The notes beneath the pieces are model-generated. The model saw only the letters and a program-made list of their open reading frames with translations, was not told where the DNA came from and made no database searches. This document shows, piece after piece, positions 16,552 to 24,417 of a DNA stretch of 44,914 nt (the first letter of the stretch is position 1; the number at the start of each line of letters is the position of its first letter). A program made the translations under genes and the position numbers. The DNA lies in assembly GCA_017987115.1 (NCBI GenBank), contig JAGNUG010000020.1, forward strand, positions 1-44,914, written 5' to 3'. The DNA is from Flavobacteriales bacterium (GTDB lineage Bacteria; Bacteroidota; Bacteroidia; Flavobacteriales_F; PHOS-HE28).

Positions 16552-17985
16552 TTACTTCGTTGAACGATCTTTCAAAAACTGGTACAAGAGCCGCACGCCT
16601 GTGCCGGTTCCGCCTTTAGGTCGATATGCACTTCGCTTGTTAATGAATGCCGGGCCAGCAATGTCCAAATGGATGTAAGGGGCTGTGGTAAAATGCGCCA
16701 AGAATTTGCCTGCGGTCTGGGCGCCGCCTAGATCGCTCCCCAAATTCTTGATGTCGGCCACATCGCTTTTGATCTCATCACCGTATTCATCCCAAAAAGG
16801 AAGTCGCGCTGTGCGTTCATGGACTTTGGCACCAGCTGCTTCCAACAGCGCAAATTCCTTATCTGGTGCAGTGCCCATGACGACCGTGCCATACGTACCA
16901 ATGGCACGCATGGCAGCACCGGTCAAGGTGGCCATGGTCATGATCAGTTCCGGCTTGTACTGTTCACTGTAGCTGAGTCCATCTGCCAGGATCATTCTGC
17001 CTTCAGCGTCTGTATTCAACACCTCAACGGTCTTACCGCTGTGCATCCGGATCACATCTCCTGGTGCGTAGGCATTGCCACCGGGGCGGTTGTCCGTTGC
17101 GGGAATTATTCCAATGACATGGATCGGAAGTTTTTGACGTGCAACGATTGAAATAGCCCCTGCCACTCCTGCGGCCCCGGCCATGTCGCATTTCATTTGA
17201 TCCATGCTGTTGGCAGTCGGCTTCAGGCTAAGGCCACCGGTATCATAGACAACGCCTTTTCCCACGAGAACAACGGGTTTTTTATTGGTTGCGTTCTTCG
17301 GTTTCCATTCCAAGATACTGAAAGTGGGCTCATCTATGCTTCCCTTGTTCACGGCAAGTAGCCCGGTCAGGCCAGAGGCCTCGATCTGCTTTTTGTTCAA
17401 TGTGGTTACTGTGAATCCGCTTTCCTTACCAAGGTCCTTGAGTTCCGCTGCCAATTGCGGTGCATTCAAAAAACTCACCGGTTCATTGACGAGGTCTCGC
17501 GCAGAATGAACTGCAGAGCACACATCATCCAGTTCCTCGATCATTTTGCTGGTGACCTCCTTTGCATTCAACGATAGCCTGGACATTGTAGGCGCTACCT
17601 CCTTATCACTCATGTATTTGCTGAATGCGTAGCTACCAAGTAAAACTCCTTCTGTCATGGCCAAAGTGAGATCAGGGTCGTTCTGTAAACTTACTAGCTG
17701 TGCCGTTCTTCGCTTAGTAGCGTTCAGTTTATCGGCCATTTTATCGCCGGCACATCGTGCTTTTTCCAACTGTTGTGCGCGTTCGCCTTTGTGGACCATG
17801 TGAACCAGTACCAACCGCCCGCTGATATCAAGGCCAGCCATACCGGGGTCCACTTTGAGCTGCTCCACAAGGTATTGTCGGTCGTTGCGTTCAACGTCCA
17901 GTTGTCTTAGATCCTGGAGCGAATTGATGATGAACAACGTGTCCTTACCAGCGGTGGGGCGCGTACTTTTGGATAGTGCGATCAT
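16552..17985 (-). CDS. pepA: Leucyl aminopeptidase (M17 family)
   Basis: This 477-residue cytosolic metallo-aminopeptidase removes N-terminal residues from peptides. The C-terminal catalytic domain shows the two-metal site: VLVGKGVVYDTGGLSLKP (Lys and Asp), DMAGAAGV and the signature NTDAEGRMILADGLSY. The N-terminal macro-like domain is divergent. The frame is open for another 97 codons upstream to 18276, but that part overlaps the divergent gene at 18161 and does not look like protein of this family; the ATG at 17985 gives a usual length. No signal peptide is seen. Confidence 0.93.
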   Translation of the reverse strand: MIALSKSTRPTAGKDTLFIINSLQDLRQLDVERNDRQYLVEQLKVDPGMAGLDISGRLVLVHMVHKGERAQQLEKARCAGDKMADKLNATKRRTAQLVSLQNDPDLTLAMTEGVLLGSYAFSKYMSDKEVAPTMSRLSLNAKEVTSKMIEELDDVCSAVHSARDLVNEPVSFLNAPQLAAELKDLGKESGFTVTTLNKKQIEASGLTGLLAVNKGSIDEPTFSILEWKPKNATNKKPVVLVGKGVVYDTGGLSLKPTANSMDQMKCDMAGAAGVAGAISIVARQKLPIHVIGIIPATDNRPGGNAYAPGDVIRMHSGKTVEVLNTDAEGRMILADGLSYSEQYKPELIMTMATLTGAAMRAIGTYGTVVMGTAPDKEFALLEAAGAKVHERTARLPFWDEYGDEIKSDVADIKNLGSDLGGAQTAGKFLAHFTTAPYIHLDIAGPAFINKRSAYRPKGGTGTGVRLLYQFLKDRSTK

Positions 17986-18160
17986 TGATCTGCGGATATT
18001 GGCTTGATGGATTCTTGGAGAAGCGGGTAAAGATATCCATCCCAACGGGGAGCTGATCCTACGCTGGATCCATTGTGAACGATGGGTTGGATCGGTATAA
18101 GAACGAGCAACGGTTATGGTTCCTCGACAAGAACACCGAACTTTGTACGTTCCAATAGGC

Positions 18161-20806
18161 ATGAACCAGATAAAGGCTCTTTTCTCGTGTTGTTTGTTCG
18201 CGCTGATGTCAACATCGGCATTTGCGACCCATAATCGTGCGGGAGAGATCATCGTTTGTTCGTTGGGGGGGTTCACCTATCAGGCCACGATCATAACCTA
18301 CACGAAGCTAAGTTCCATCGCTGCGGATCGCAATGAATTGGAGTTGAATTGGGGAGACGGCACCCGGGATACCCTGGGCCGTAGTAGTGTTATAGATGAC
18401 ACTTCCCGTGACCTTCGTATCAATCGTTATGTTGGAAATCACCAGTACACCGGGCCAGGGAATTTCACGCTGACCATGGAAGACCCGAATCGGAATGCAG
18501 GTGTGAACAATATCCCCCAATCCGTTACTCAACCTTTCGCGCTTAGGACCACACTCACTATTTCTCCGAATACAGGGCAGAATTGTTCTGTTCAATTCTT
18601 GAATGAACCCATTCAGGATGCTTGTATTTTTCAGCCCTGGATCCATAACCCTGCGGCATTTGATCCTGATGGAGATAGCTTATCTTACGAACCAGCGGTA
18701 TGTCTTGGTCTTGGGGCTTTGCCCATACCGGACTATGTCTTCCCAAGTCCAGGGTTTACTGTACCACCTGATATTTACAGTATTGATCCAACAAATGGGA
18801 CCATTGTTTGGAATGCACCTAACGTGGCAGGTGAGTACAACATTGCATTCATAGTGCGTGAATGGAAGCTGGTTGGTGGGCAATGGTATGAAGTGGGTAG
18901 TGTCCTACGTGATATGCAGATCACGGTTATTTCATGTACGAATGTGCCTCCTGTGGTTTCTTTGGTTGCAGATACGTGTATTGAGGTGGGGTCGATCCTA
19001 TCCTTCAATGTTCAGGCGAGCGATCCGAATACGGATCAACTTGTAACACTCGAAGCTTTGGGCCAGCCATTCGAGGTGCCCATATCTCCTGCAACGTTCA
19101 TCAGTCCTTCACCTACGAACCCGATCAACGGTACGTTCAATTGGAACATCGATTGTAGTCATGTGCGGACCCTGCCTTATCAGATCGTATTCAGCGCAAC
19201 GGATAATGCCCAAGGGAATAATAACGCACAATTGAGCAATTATAGCGTGATGAACGTCAAGGTTGTTGCTCCTGCACCGTTGAATCCTTTAGCAACCCCA
19301 AGCGGTGATGAGATCGCGCTTACATGGGATGCGAGCGTGTGTGCGAATGCGACCGGCTATGATATCTACCGGCGTAACGGCTCATACGGATTTGTACACG
19401 GCTATTGCGAAACCGGGGTTCCTGCGTATACAGGTTACACGCAGATCGGATCCACTTCCGGGTTGAATTCGACGAGCTACACGGATAATGGGGCGCTTGC
19501 GATAGGCAGTGAATACTGCTATATGATCGTGGCATGGTTTGCGAATGGTGGAAATGCAGAAAGCTATGCAAGTGTGGAATTCTGTACGATCCTTGATCGC
19601 CAGGTACCGGTCATCACGAAGGTGAGCGTTGGGCTAACGGATGCTACTGCTGGAGTTGATACCGTGCATTGGAGCAGTGCCTATGATCTGGATACAATTG
19701 CGCGTCCAGGGCCTTATCAATTCAAATTGTATCGTGGTGATGGGTTCATGTCAGCGAACCAGTTGATCTATACGAGTGGGCTAAGCAATTTCATCGCCCA
19801 CCCGGATACCATGTTCGTTGATAACGGGATCGACACCGAGACCATGGCGCACGTATACCGTGTGGAATTACTGGGTGCTGGTGGGAATGATACGATCGGG
19901 TCCAGCAGTCCCGCTTCTTCCGTATTCATTGATGCAGATCCCAATGATGAACAGGTTACCATCTCGTGGACCTATCAGACCCCTTGGTTGAATACTTCTT
20001 TCGATGTGTACCGGTTCAATGGCGTTACGTGGGATCTTGTTGGCACAAGCACTGAAGAGAACTACGTTGATACCGGATTGGTGAATGGCGTAGAGTATTG
20101 CTACTATGTGGTGAGCACTGGAGCCTATGGCGATACGACCATTGTTTCACCCTTGTACAATTGGAGCCAAGAAGTGTGTGCAATTCCTGTTGACCTTACT
20201 CCACCGTGTGCGCCAACGGTTACATTGGACAATGATTGCGAGGAGCCATTGAACACCTTGCAATGGAACAACCCGAACTCCAGTTGTGCGGATGATACGT
20301 ATGGCTACTTCGTGTATTTCGCTGATTCATTAGGAGGAACATTCAACCTGATCGCGACGATCACGAATGCCGTTGATACGGTATTTACGCATGTTGATGG
20401 TGCTTCCGTTGCGGGTTGCTACTTGGTTACCGCTGTTGATACCGTAGGAAATGAAAGTGCATTCAGCACGCCGGTATGTGGTGATAATTGCCCGGAATAC
20501 ACGCTCCCGAATATCTTCAGTCCCAATGGGGATCGATCCAATGACCAGTTCGGTCCGTTCCCTTATCGCGGTGTTAAGGAGATCGATCTTGAGGTCTTTA
20601 ATCGCTGGGGGCAGATCGTATTCACAGCAACTGATCCGGATATCAATTGGAAAGGCACATACATGGATACCGACCAACCACTGCCGGATGGTGTGTATTA
20701 CTACGTATGCCAAGTGGTCTTCAGGCGTCTTGCTGGTGATGAAGCAATGGTGCTGAAAGGGTATGTGCATATCACTGGCAGCGGAGTTCCGGCTAGCCAG
20801 AATTGA
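18161..20806 (+). CDS. Large secreted protein with T9SS type B sorting domain
   Basis: The 881-residue product has a signal peptide (MNQIKALFSCCLFALMSTSA, cleavage after AFA, about residue 22). The mature N-terminus THNRAGEIIV with ELNWGDGTRDTL matches a common Bacteroidota family of surface proteins. The middle part contains Ig- and fibronectin-III-like modules (around 280-370 and several from 390 to 770). Residues about 782-881 form the type B C-terminal domain (LPNIFSPNGDRSNDQF, EVFNRWGQIVF, DGVYYYVCQV), which directs export by the type IX system. The ATG at 18161 is chosen because the signal peptide follows at once. Substrate or partner is unknown. The ribE ATG follows after 3 bp. Confidence 0.9.
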   Translation: MNQIKALFSCCLFALMSTSAFATHNRAGEIIVCSLGGFTYQATIITYTKLSSIAADRNELELNWGDGTRDTLGRSSVIDDTSRDLRINRYVGNHQYTGPGNFTLTMEDPNRNAGVNNIPQSVTQPFALRTTLTISPNTGQNCSVQFLNEPIQDACIFQPWIHNPAAFDPDGDSLSYEPAVCLGLGALPIPDYVFPSPGFTVPPDIYSIDPTNGTIVWNAPNVAGEYNIAFIVREWKLVGGQWYEVGSVLRDMQITVISCTNVPPVVSLVADTCIEVGSILSFNVQASDPNTDQLVTLEALGQPFEVPISPATFISPSPTNPINGTFNWNIDCSHVRTLPYQIVFSATDNAQGNNNAQLSNYSVMNVKVVAPAPLNPLATPSGDEIALTWDASVCANATGYDIYRRNGSYGFVHGYCETGVPAYTGYTQIGSTSGLNSTSYTDNGALAIGSEYCYMIVAWFANGGNAESYASVEFCTILDRQVPVITKVSVGLTDATAGVDTVHWSSAYDLDTIARPGPYQFKLYRGDGFMSANQLIYTSGLSNFIAHPDTMFVDNGIDTETMAHVYRVELLGAGGNDTIGSSSPASSVFIDADPNDEQVTISWTYQTPWLNTSFDVYRFNGVTWDLVGTSTEENYVDTGLVNGVEYCYYVVSTGAYGDTTIVSPLYNWSQEVCAIPVDLTPPCAPTVTLDNDCEEPLNTLQWNNPNSSCADDTYGYFVYFADSLGGTFNLIATITNAVDTVFTHVDGASVAGCYLVTAVDTVGNESAFSTPVCGDNCPEYTLPNIFSPNGDRSNDQFGPFPYRGVKEIDLEVFNRWGQIVFTATDPDINWKGTYMDTDQPLPDGVYYYVCQVVFRRLAGDEAMVLKGYVHITGSGVPASQN

Positions 20807-20809
20807 GCC

Positions 20810-21406
20810 ATGTTCACAGGTATCGTTGAAGCACTTGGCGAAGTTGTTGCAGTAACCAAGAATGGCTCGAACCGGGATCTCGTAATTGCAGCTGCCATTG
20901 CCCGAGAACTTGAGGTGGACCAGAGCATTTCACACAATGGTGTTTGCCTCACTGTTGTAGAAATTCATGGTGATACCTACATGGTTACAGCCGTTCAGGA
21001 AACTTTGGAACGGTCGAATCTTGGTGCGTTGAAAGTCGGAGACCCAATTGACCTTGAACGGTGTTTGCGCATCGGTGACCGCTTGGACGGGCACATGGTC
21101 CAAGGCCATGTTGACACCACTGTGAAGTGTATTGGAATTGAAGACAAGAATGGTAGTTGGGCCTTCACGTTCGCGCTACCGGAGCAATCCCATTTGTTGG
21201 TGGAAAAGGGTAGTGTGTGCCTCAATGGTGTAAGCCTAACGATCGCTGAACTGACCGATAGTTCGTTCAGTGTGGCCATCATTCCTTACACATTTGCACA
21301 CACAACGTTCAAGACCTTAAGAACAGGCCAATTGGTCAATGTGGAGTTCGATGTGCTTGGTAAATACGTGCAGCGAATGCTTCGCTCTCAATATCCTATT
21401 GCTTAA
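20810..21406 (+). CDS. ribE: Riboflavin synthase (alpha chain)
   Basis: This 198-residue enzyme makes riboflavin by dismutation of two 6,7-dimethyl-8-ribityllumazine molecules. It has the expected tandem duplication of two lumazine-binding domains: MFTGIVEALGEVVAV with SHNGVCLTVVE in the first half and GHMVQGHVDTTVKCI with SVCLNGVSLTIAEL in the second. It starts 3 bp after a T9SS surface-protein gene and has no room for a leader, so it probably shares that transcript and lacks an FMN riboswitch. The 3' end overlaps the convergent M1 peptidase gene by 11 bp. Confidence 0.96.
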   Translation: MFTGIVEALGEVVAVTKNGSNRDLVIAAAIARELEVDQSISHNGVCLTVVEIHGDTYMVTAVQETLERSNLGALKVGDPIDLERCLRIGDRLDGHMVQGHVDTTVKCIGIEDKNGSWAFTFALPEQSHLLVEKGSVCLNGVSLTIAELTDSSFSVAIIPYTFAHTTFKTLRTGQLVNVEFDVLGKYVQRMLRSQYPIA

Positions 21407-23327
21407 CGAACTGCACAACTGCGTTTCTATCCTCGCTCGTTATTCCGAGGTGGTAAACCCCCGATGCCAGGTGCTGTATGTTAATGTCGAGTTGACCTTG
21501 TCTCACTTGATCTGTCCATGACATGACAACCCTACCGGACGGATCCGAAACAGAAACGGTAACCGTTCCAAACAAAGCCATTCCAACGAATACGGAAAGT
21601 TGATCCGTTGCAGGATTCGGATAAGCGACCAAGCGATCGCTTTCAAATGCGGCTGGTGGGATTTTCGAGATAACAGTCTGGCCACTCAACACCCACACCT
21701 CAGGGTCGAATTGAGCACTGTCCGCACTGAACGGTAATTGAAATGTGAAGCGTTGACCACTATATGTGTGATCGAAGATGAGGGTAGTGTCACTTTCAGA
21801 ATTAGCGAACCGCATTGGGATCGGCATTTCAAAGAACTGAACACTTGGATGCGAAGTGGTCTGGTCCACCTCCACTGTTATCGTGTTATCCATGTTCTGG
21901 CTCCAACGGATCTTGTAGATCGGATAGCCCTCGCCGACGTACCAATCCGCAAAGAACTCGGTGAGGTCGATCCCACTTGTTGCTTCCAAATGTGCCTTCA
22001 GTTGCGGAGTTCTTGCGCTTCCATATTGCAAAGCAGGATCTGCCAGGTAATTGCGGCAACCGGCATAGAATGCATCATCTCCACATACCCAGCGGAGCAT
22101 GTGGACCAGAAATGCACCCTTGGCATACGTAAGTCTTCCGCTGAACAAACGCGGTATGGACGTTGTGTCCTGCACGCGTACACTTCCATCCGACCTGCTG
22201 GTGATATTGTCGCGCTGACTGTATTTGAAGGGCAACCATTTTTCCGGTGCCAGTTGCTCGTAGCAGATCCCACTCAAATACGTTGCGAACCCCTCATTCA
22301 ACCAGAGATCCTCCCATGAACCACAAGTAACCTTATCCCCGAACCATTGGTGCGCCAATTCATGCGCCATTAGCTCAAAACTGAATCCGCCCATGAAGCT
22401 CATGGTCTGGTGCTCCATACCGCCACCATAATTGAATTGAGCATGCCCATATTGCTCATTCGCAAAGGGGTATTCACCAAATAGGTCACTGTATAATTGC
22501 ATTTGTTCGATCAACATTGGTGAATCCTCTGATGCCGCTAAACTGTCTTCCGGATAGACATAGTTCTGGACTTCAATAACCCTGTCCTGTAATGGGACAA
22601 AGTCGCTGTACACAGCGTAATTGGTTGCGGCGAATGCGATCAGGTAATGGGCGATCGGATAACGGTGGCGCCAATGAAAGCGTACTTTCCCACTACCGAT
22701 AGGATCCTGGGATAGAAGCAGCCCGTTGCTCGCTACACGCTGACCATTGGGTACCGTAACGAACATGTCCAAGGAGTCTGCTTTGTCCTCCAGGTCTTCC
22801 TTGCATGGCCACCAATCACTTGCTCCGTAGGGTTCGCTTAATGTCCAAAGTACCGGCGTGCCGCTGTGCGTGGCTTGGTTGAAGGAACCGAGCCCAGCAA
22901 CAGGTGGAATGCCAGACCATGAAATGGTGATGGAATCCAGGATCCCGTCATCAATAGGCTGTGGTAGTGTTATGGCCAATAGGTCATTTTCGGAGAACCC
23001 TGTTAGCGGGGCTTCGTGGTATCTGATCGAGTCCACGTTCAGGTCGCTACTCAAGTCGAAGACCAACGCCGTTAGTGCAGCGGTTGATCTGAATACATGG
23101 GTGACTGTGCCCTGGATAGCACGAACCGCAGGGTCCACATGGAGATCCATACGGTGGTACTTCATGTCGTACCCACGCGGTGTTACTAACCGATCATCTT
23201 TTGTCCATCCCGGATATCCGCGCGATTCTGTTTCCGCGATCTCATGGATCTCGCACTTATCGTAAAGTACTTGTGCGGATAGTAAACGCCCAATGAACAA
23301 GCACAGGATGATGATCGGGGTACGCAT
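21396..23327 (-). CDS. Secreted M1-family metallopeptidase with T9SS type A sorting domain
   Basis: The 643-residue product has a signal peptide (MRTPIIILCLFIGRLLSAQ) and an M1 aminopeptidase core. The exopeptidase loop GGGMEH is at 301-306 (GAMEN in most relatives), the zinc site HELAHQWFG at 322-330, and the third ligand Glu345 in LWLNEGFATY. Residues about 569-643 (YPNPATDQLSVFVG, DPSGRVVMSW, LASGVYHLGI) are a type A sorting domain, so the enzyme is probably exported and bound to the cell surface. A likely role is peptide trimming for nutrition. It converges with ribE with an 11-bp overlap and lies downstream of metF in the same direction. Confidence 0.93.
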   Translation of the reverse strand: MRTPIIILCLFIGRLLSAQVLYDKCEIHEIAETESRGYPGWTKDDRLVTPRGYDMKYHRMDLHVDPAVRAIQGTVTHVFRSTAALTALVFDLSSDLNVDSIRYHEAPLTGFSENDLLAITLPQPIDDGILDSITISWSGIPPVAGLGSFNQATHSGTPVLWTLSEPYGASDWWPCKEDLEDKADSLDMFVTVPNGQRVASNGLLLSQDPIGSGKVRFHWRHRYPIAHYLIAFAATNYAVYSDFVPLQDRVIEVQNYVYPEDSLAASEDSPMLIEQMQLYSDLFGEYPFANEQYGHAQFNYGGGMEHQTMSFMGGFSFELMAHELAHQWFGDKVTCGSWEDLWLNEGFATYLSGICYEQLAPEKWLPFKYSQRDNITSRSDGSVRVQDTTSIPRLFSGRLTYAKGAFLVHMLRWVCGDDAFYAGCRNYLADPALQYGSARTPQLKAHLEATSGIDLTEFFADWYVGEGYPIYKIRWSQNMDNTITVEVDQTTSHPSVQFFEMPIPMRFANSESDTTLIFDHTYSGQRFTFQLPFSADSAQFDPEVWVLSGQTVISKIPPAAFESDRLVAYPNPATDQLSVFVGMALFGTVTVSVSDPSGRVVMSWTDQVRQGQLDINIQHLASGVYHLGITSEDRNAVVQFVKQ

Positions 23328-23381
23328 ATGCCTTGTACTACGAAGTTACGGCAATCCTCCCCGGTAACCACGAGGTATATC

Positions 23382-24338
23382 TCAGAACACGCTACCCACT
23401 ACTTGCTTTACAGCGTCGCTTTTGCCCATGGTGTAATAATGCAGGCATGGAGCACCTTTGGCCATCAATTCTTTCGATTGGGCAATGCTCCATTCTACGC
23501 CAACGGCCTTAACCGCATCGTTCGTCTTGCATTTTACCAGCTCTTTCGCGAAAGCATCCGGCAGATCCACACGGAACGTTTTGGGAAGGAATGCGATATG
23601 CCGCATGGTGGTGATCGGTTTCAGACCCGGTATGATCGGCACAGTGATCCCAGCTTCACGGCATTGTTCAACGAACGAGAAAAACTTGGAATTATCGAAG
23701 AACATCTGGCTGACCAAGTATTCAGCACCTGCATCCACTTTGTTCTTCAAGTAGGCAACATCCACATTCAAATTCAGCGCTTCAGGATGCTTTTCCGGAT
23801 AGCAGGCTGCACCAATGCAAAGGTCCGTGGGTGCCGCCTCCATTTCTTCATCGTGCAGATATTGTCCCTTGTTCAAACCTGCCGCTTGGCGGATCAGGTC
23901 TACTGCAAATGGGTGCCCTTCCCGCTCCGGGATGAAATGGGCTTCGTTCTTGATGGCATCTCCGCGCAAGGCCAACACGTTGTCGATCCCAAGAAAATTC
24001 AGCTCTATCAAAGCATCTTCGGTCTCTTCCCTGCTGAAACCGCCACAGATCAAATGTGGCACGGTATCAATATCGTATTTCGTCTTTATAGTAGCGCAAA
24101 TACCGATCGTGCCGGGGCGCTTACGAAGCCGGATCTTTTGTAATAACCCATGGCCACGCTCCTTGTAGATCACCTCCTCACGGTGGTAGGTCACATTTAT
24201 GAAACTCGGCTTGAACTCAAGGAGCGGATCAATGCCTTCGTAAATGGAATGGATGTCCTTGCCCTTAAGCGGCGGTAATATCTCAAAAGAGAAAAGCGTT
24301 CGCTTTTTGGCTTGTTTCAGATGATCGATGACCTTCAT
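23382..24338 (-). CDS. metF: Methylenetetrahydrofolate reductase
   Basis: This 318-residue FAD enzyme reduces 5,10-methylene-THF to 5-methyl-THF for methionine synthesis. Family marks are LFSFEILPPLKGKDI, PSFINVTYHREE, IDNVLALRGD and YLVSQMFFDNSKFF, followed by VPIIPGLKPITT. Length is normal for the bacterial single-domain form. The ATG at 24338 follows a TACTTTTG promoter element by 24 bp. That leader is too short for a SAM riboswitch. Confidence 0.96.
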   Translation of the reverse strand: MKVIDHLKQAKKRTLFSFEILPPLKGKDIHSIYEGIDPLLEFKPSFINVTYHREEVIYKERGHGLLQKIRLRKRPGTIGICATIKTKYDIDTVPHLICGGFSREETEDALIELNFLGIDNVLALRGDAIKNEAHFIPEREGHPFAVDLIRQAAGLNKGQYLHDEEMEAAPTDLCIGAACYPEKHPEALNLNVDVAYLKNKVDAGAEYLVSQMFFDNSKFFSFVEQCREAGITVPIIPGLKPITTMRHIAFLPKTFRVDLPDAFAKELVKCKTNDAVKAVGVEWSIAQSKELMAKGAPCLHYYTMGKSDAVKQVVGSVF

Positions 24339-24361
24339 GGATACGGAACTGGTTCTGGAGG

Positions 24362-24369
24362 CAAAAGTA
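24362..24369 (-). promoter_or_regulatory. -7 promoter element (TACTTTTG) of metF
   Basis: The minus strand reads TACTTTTG, an exact TAnnTTTG match, 24 bp before the metF ATG. It directly abuts the terminator hairpin of the upstream gene, so termination and new initiation are placed back to back. No good TTG at the -33 position was seen. Confidence 0.5.
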
Positions 24370-24370
24370 G

Positions 24371-24397
24371 AACGGCCACCGCAACACGGTGGCCGTT
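24371..24397 (-). terminator. Probable terminator of the 24418-26883 gene
   Basis: AACGGCCACCG (24371-24381) and CGGTGGCCGTT (24387-24397) form a perfect 11-bp GC-rich stem with a 5-nt loop, 20 bp past the stop codon of the leftward gene. On the minus strand it is followed by CTACTTTTG, a short T-rich run that doubles as the metF promoter element. Confidence 0.6.
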
Positions 24398-24417
24398 CAT
24401 TAAGGACATGGTAATAG

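Noticed and set aside
17986-18276. 97-codon N-terminal extension of pepA
   Set aside because: It overlaps the divergent secreted-protein gene and its signal peptide, and the sequence does not resemble the M17 family; the ATG at 17985 gives the usual length.
20807-20809. FMN riboswitch before ribE
   Set aside because: Only 3 bp separate ribE from the upstream gene; no leader exists.
24339-24361. SAM riboswitch before metF
   Set aside because: The distance from the promoter element to the ATG is only 24 bp, too short for any known SAM aptamer.
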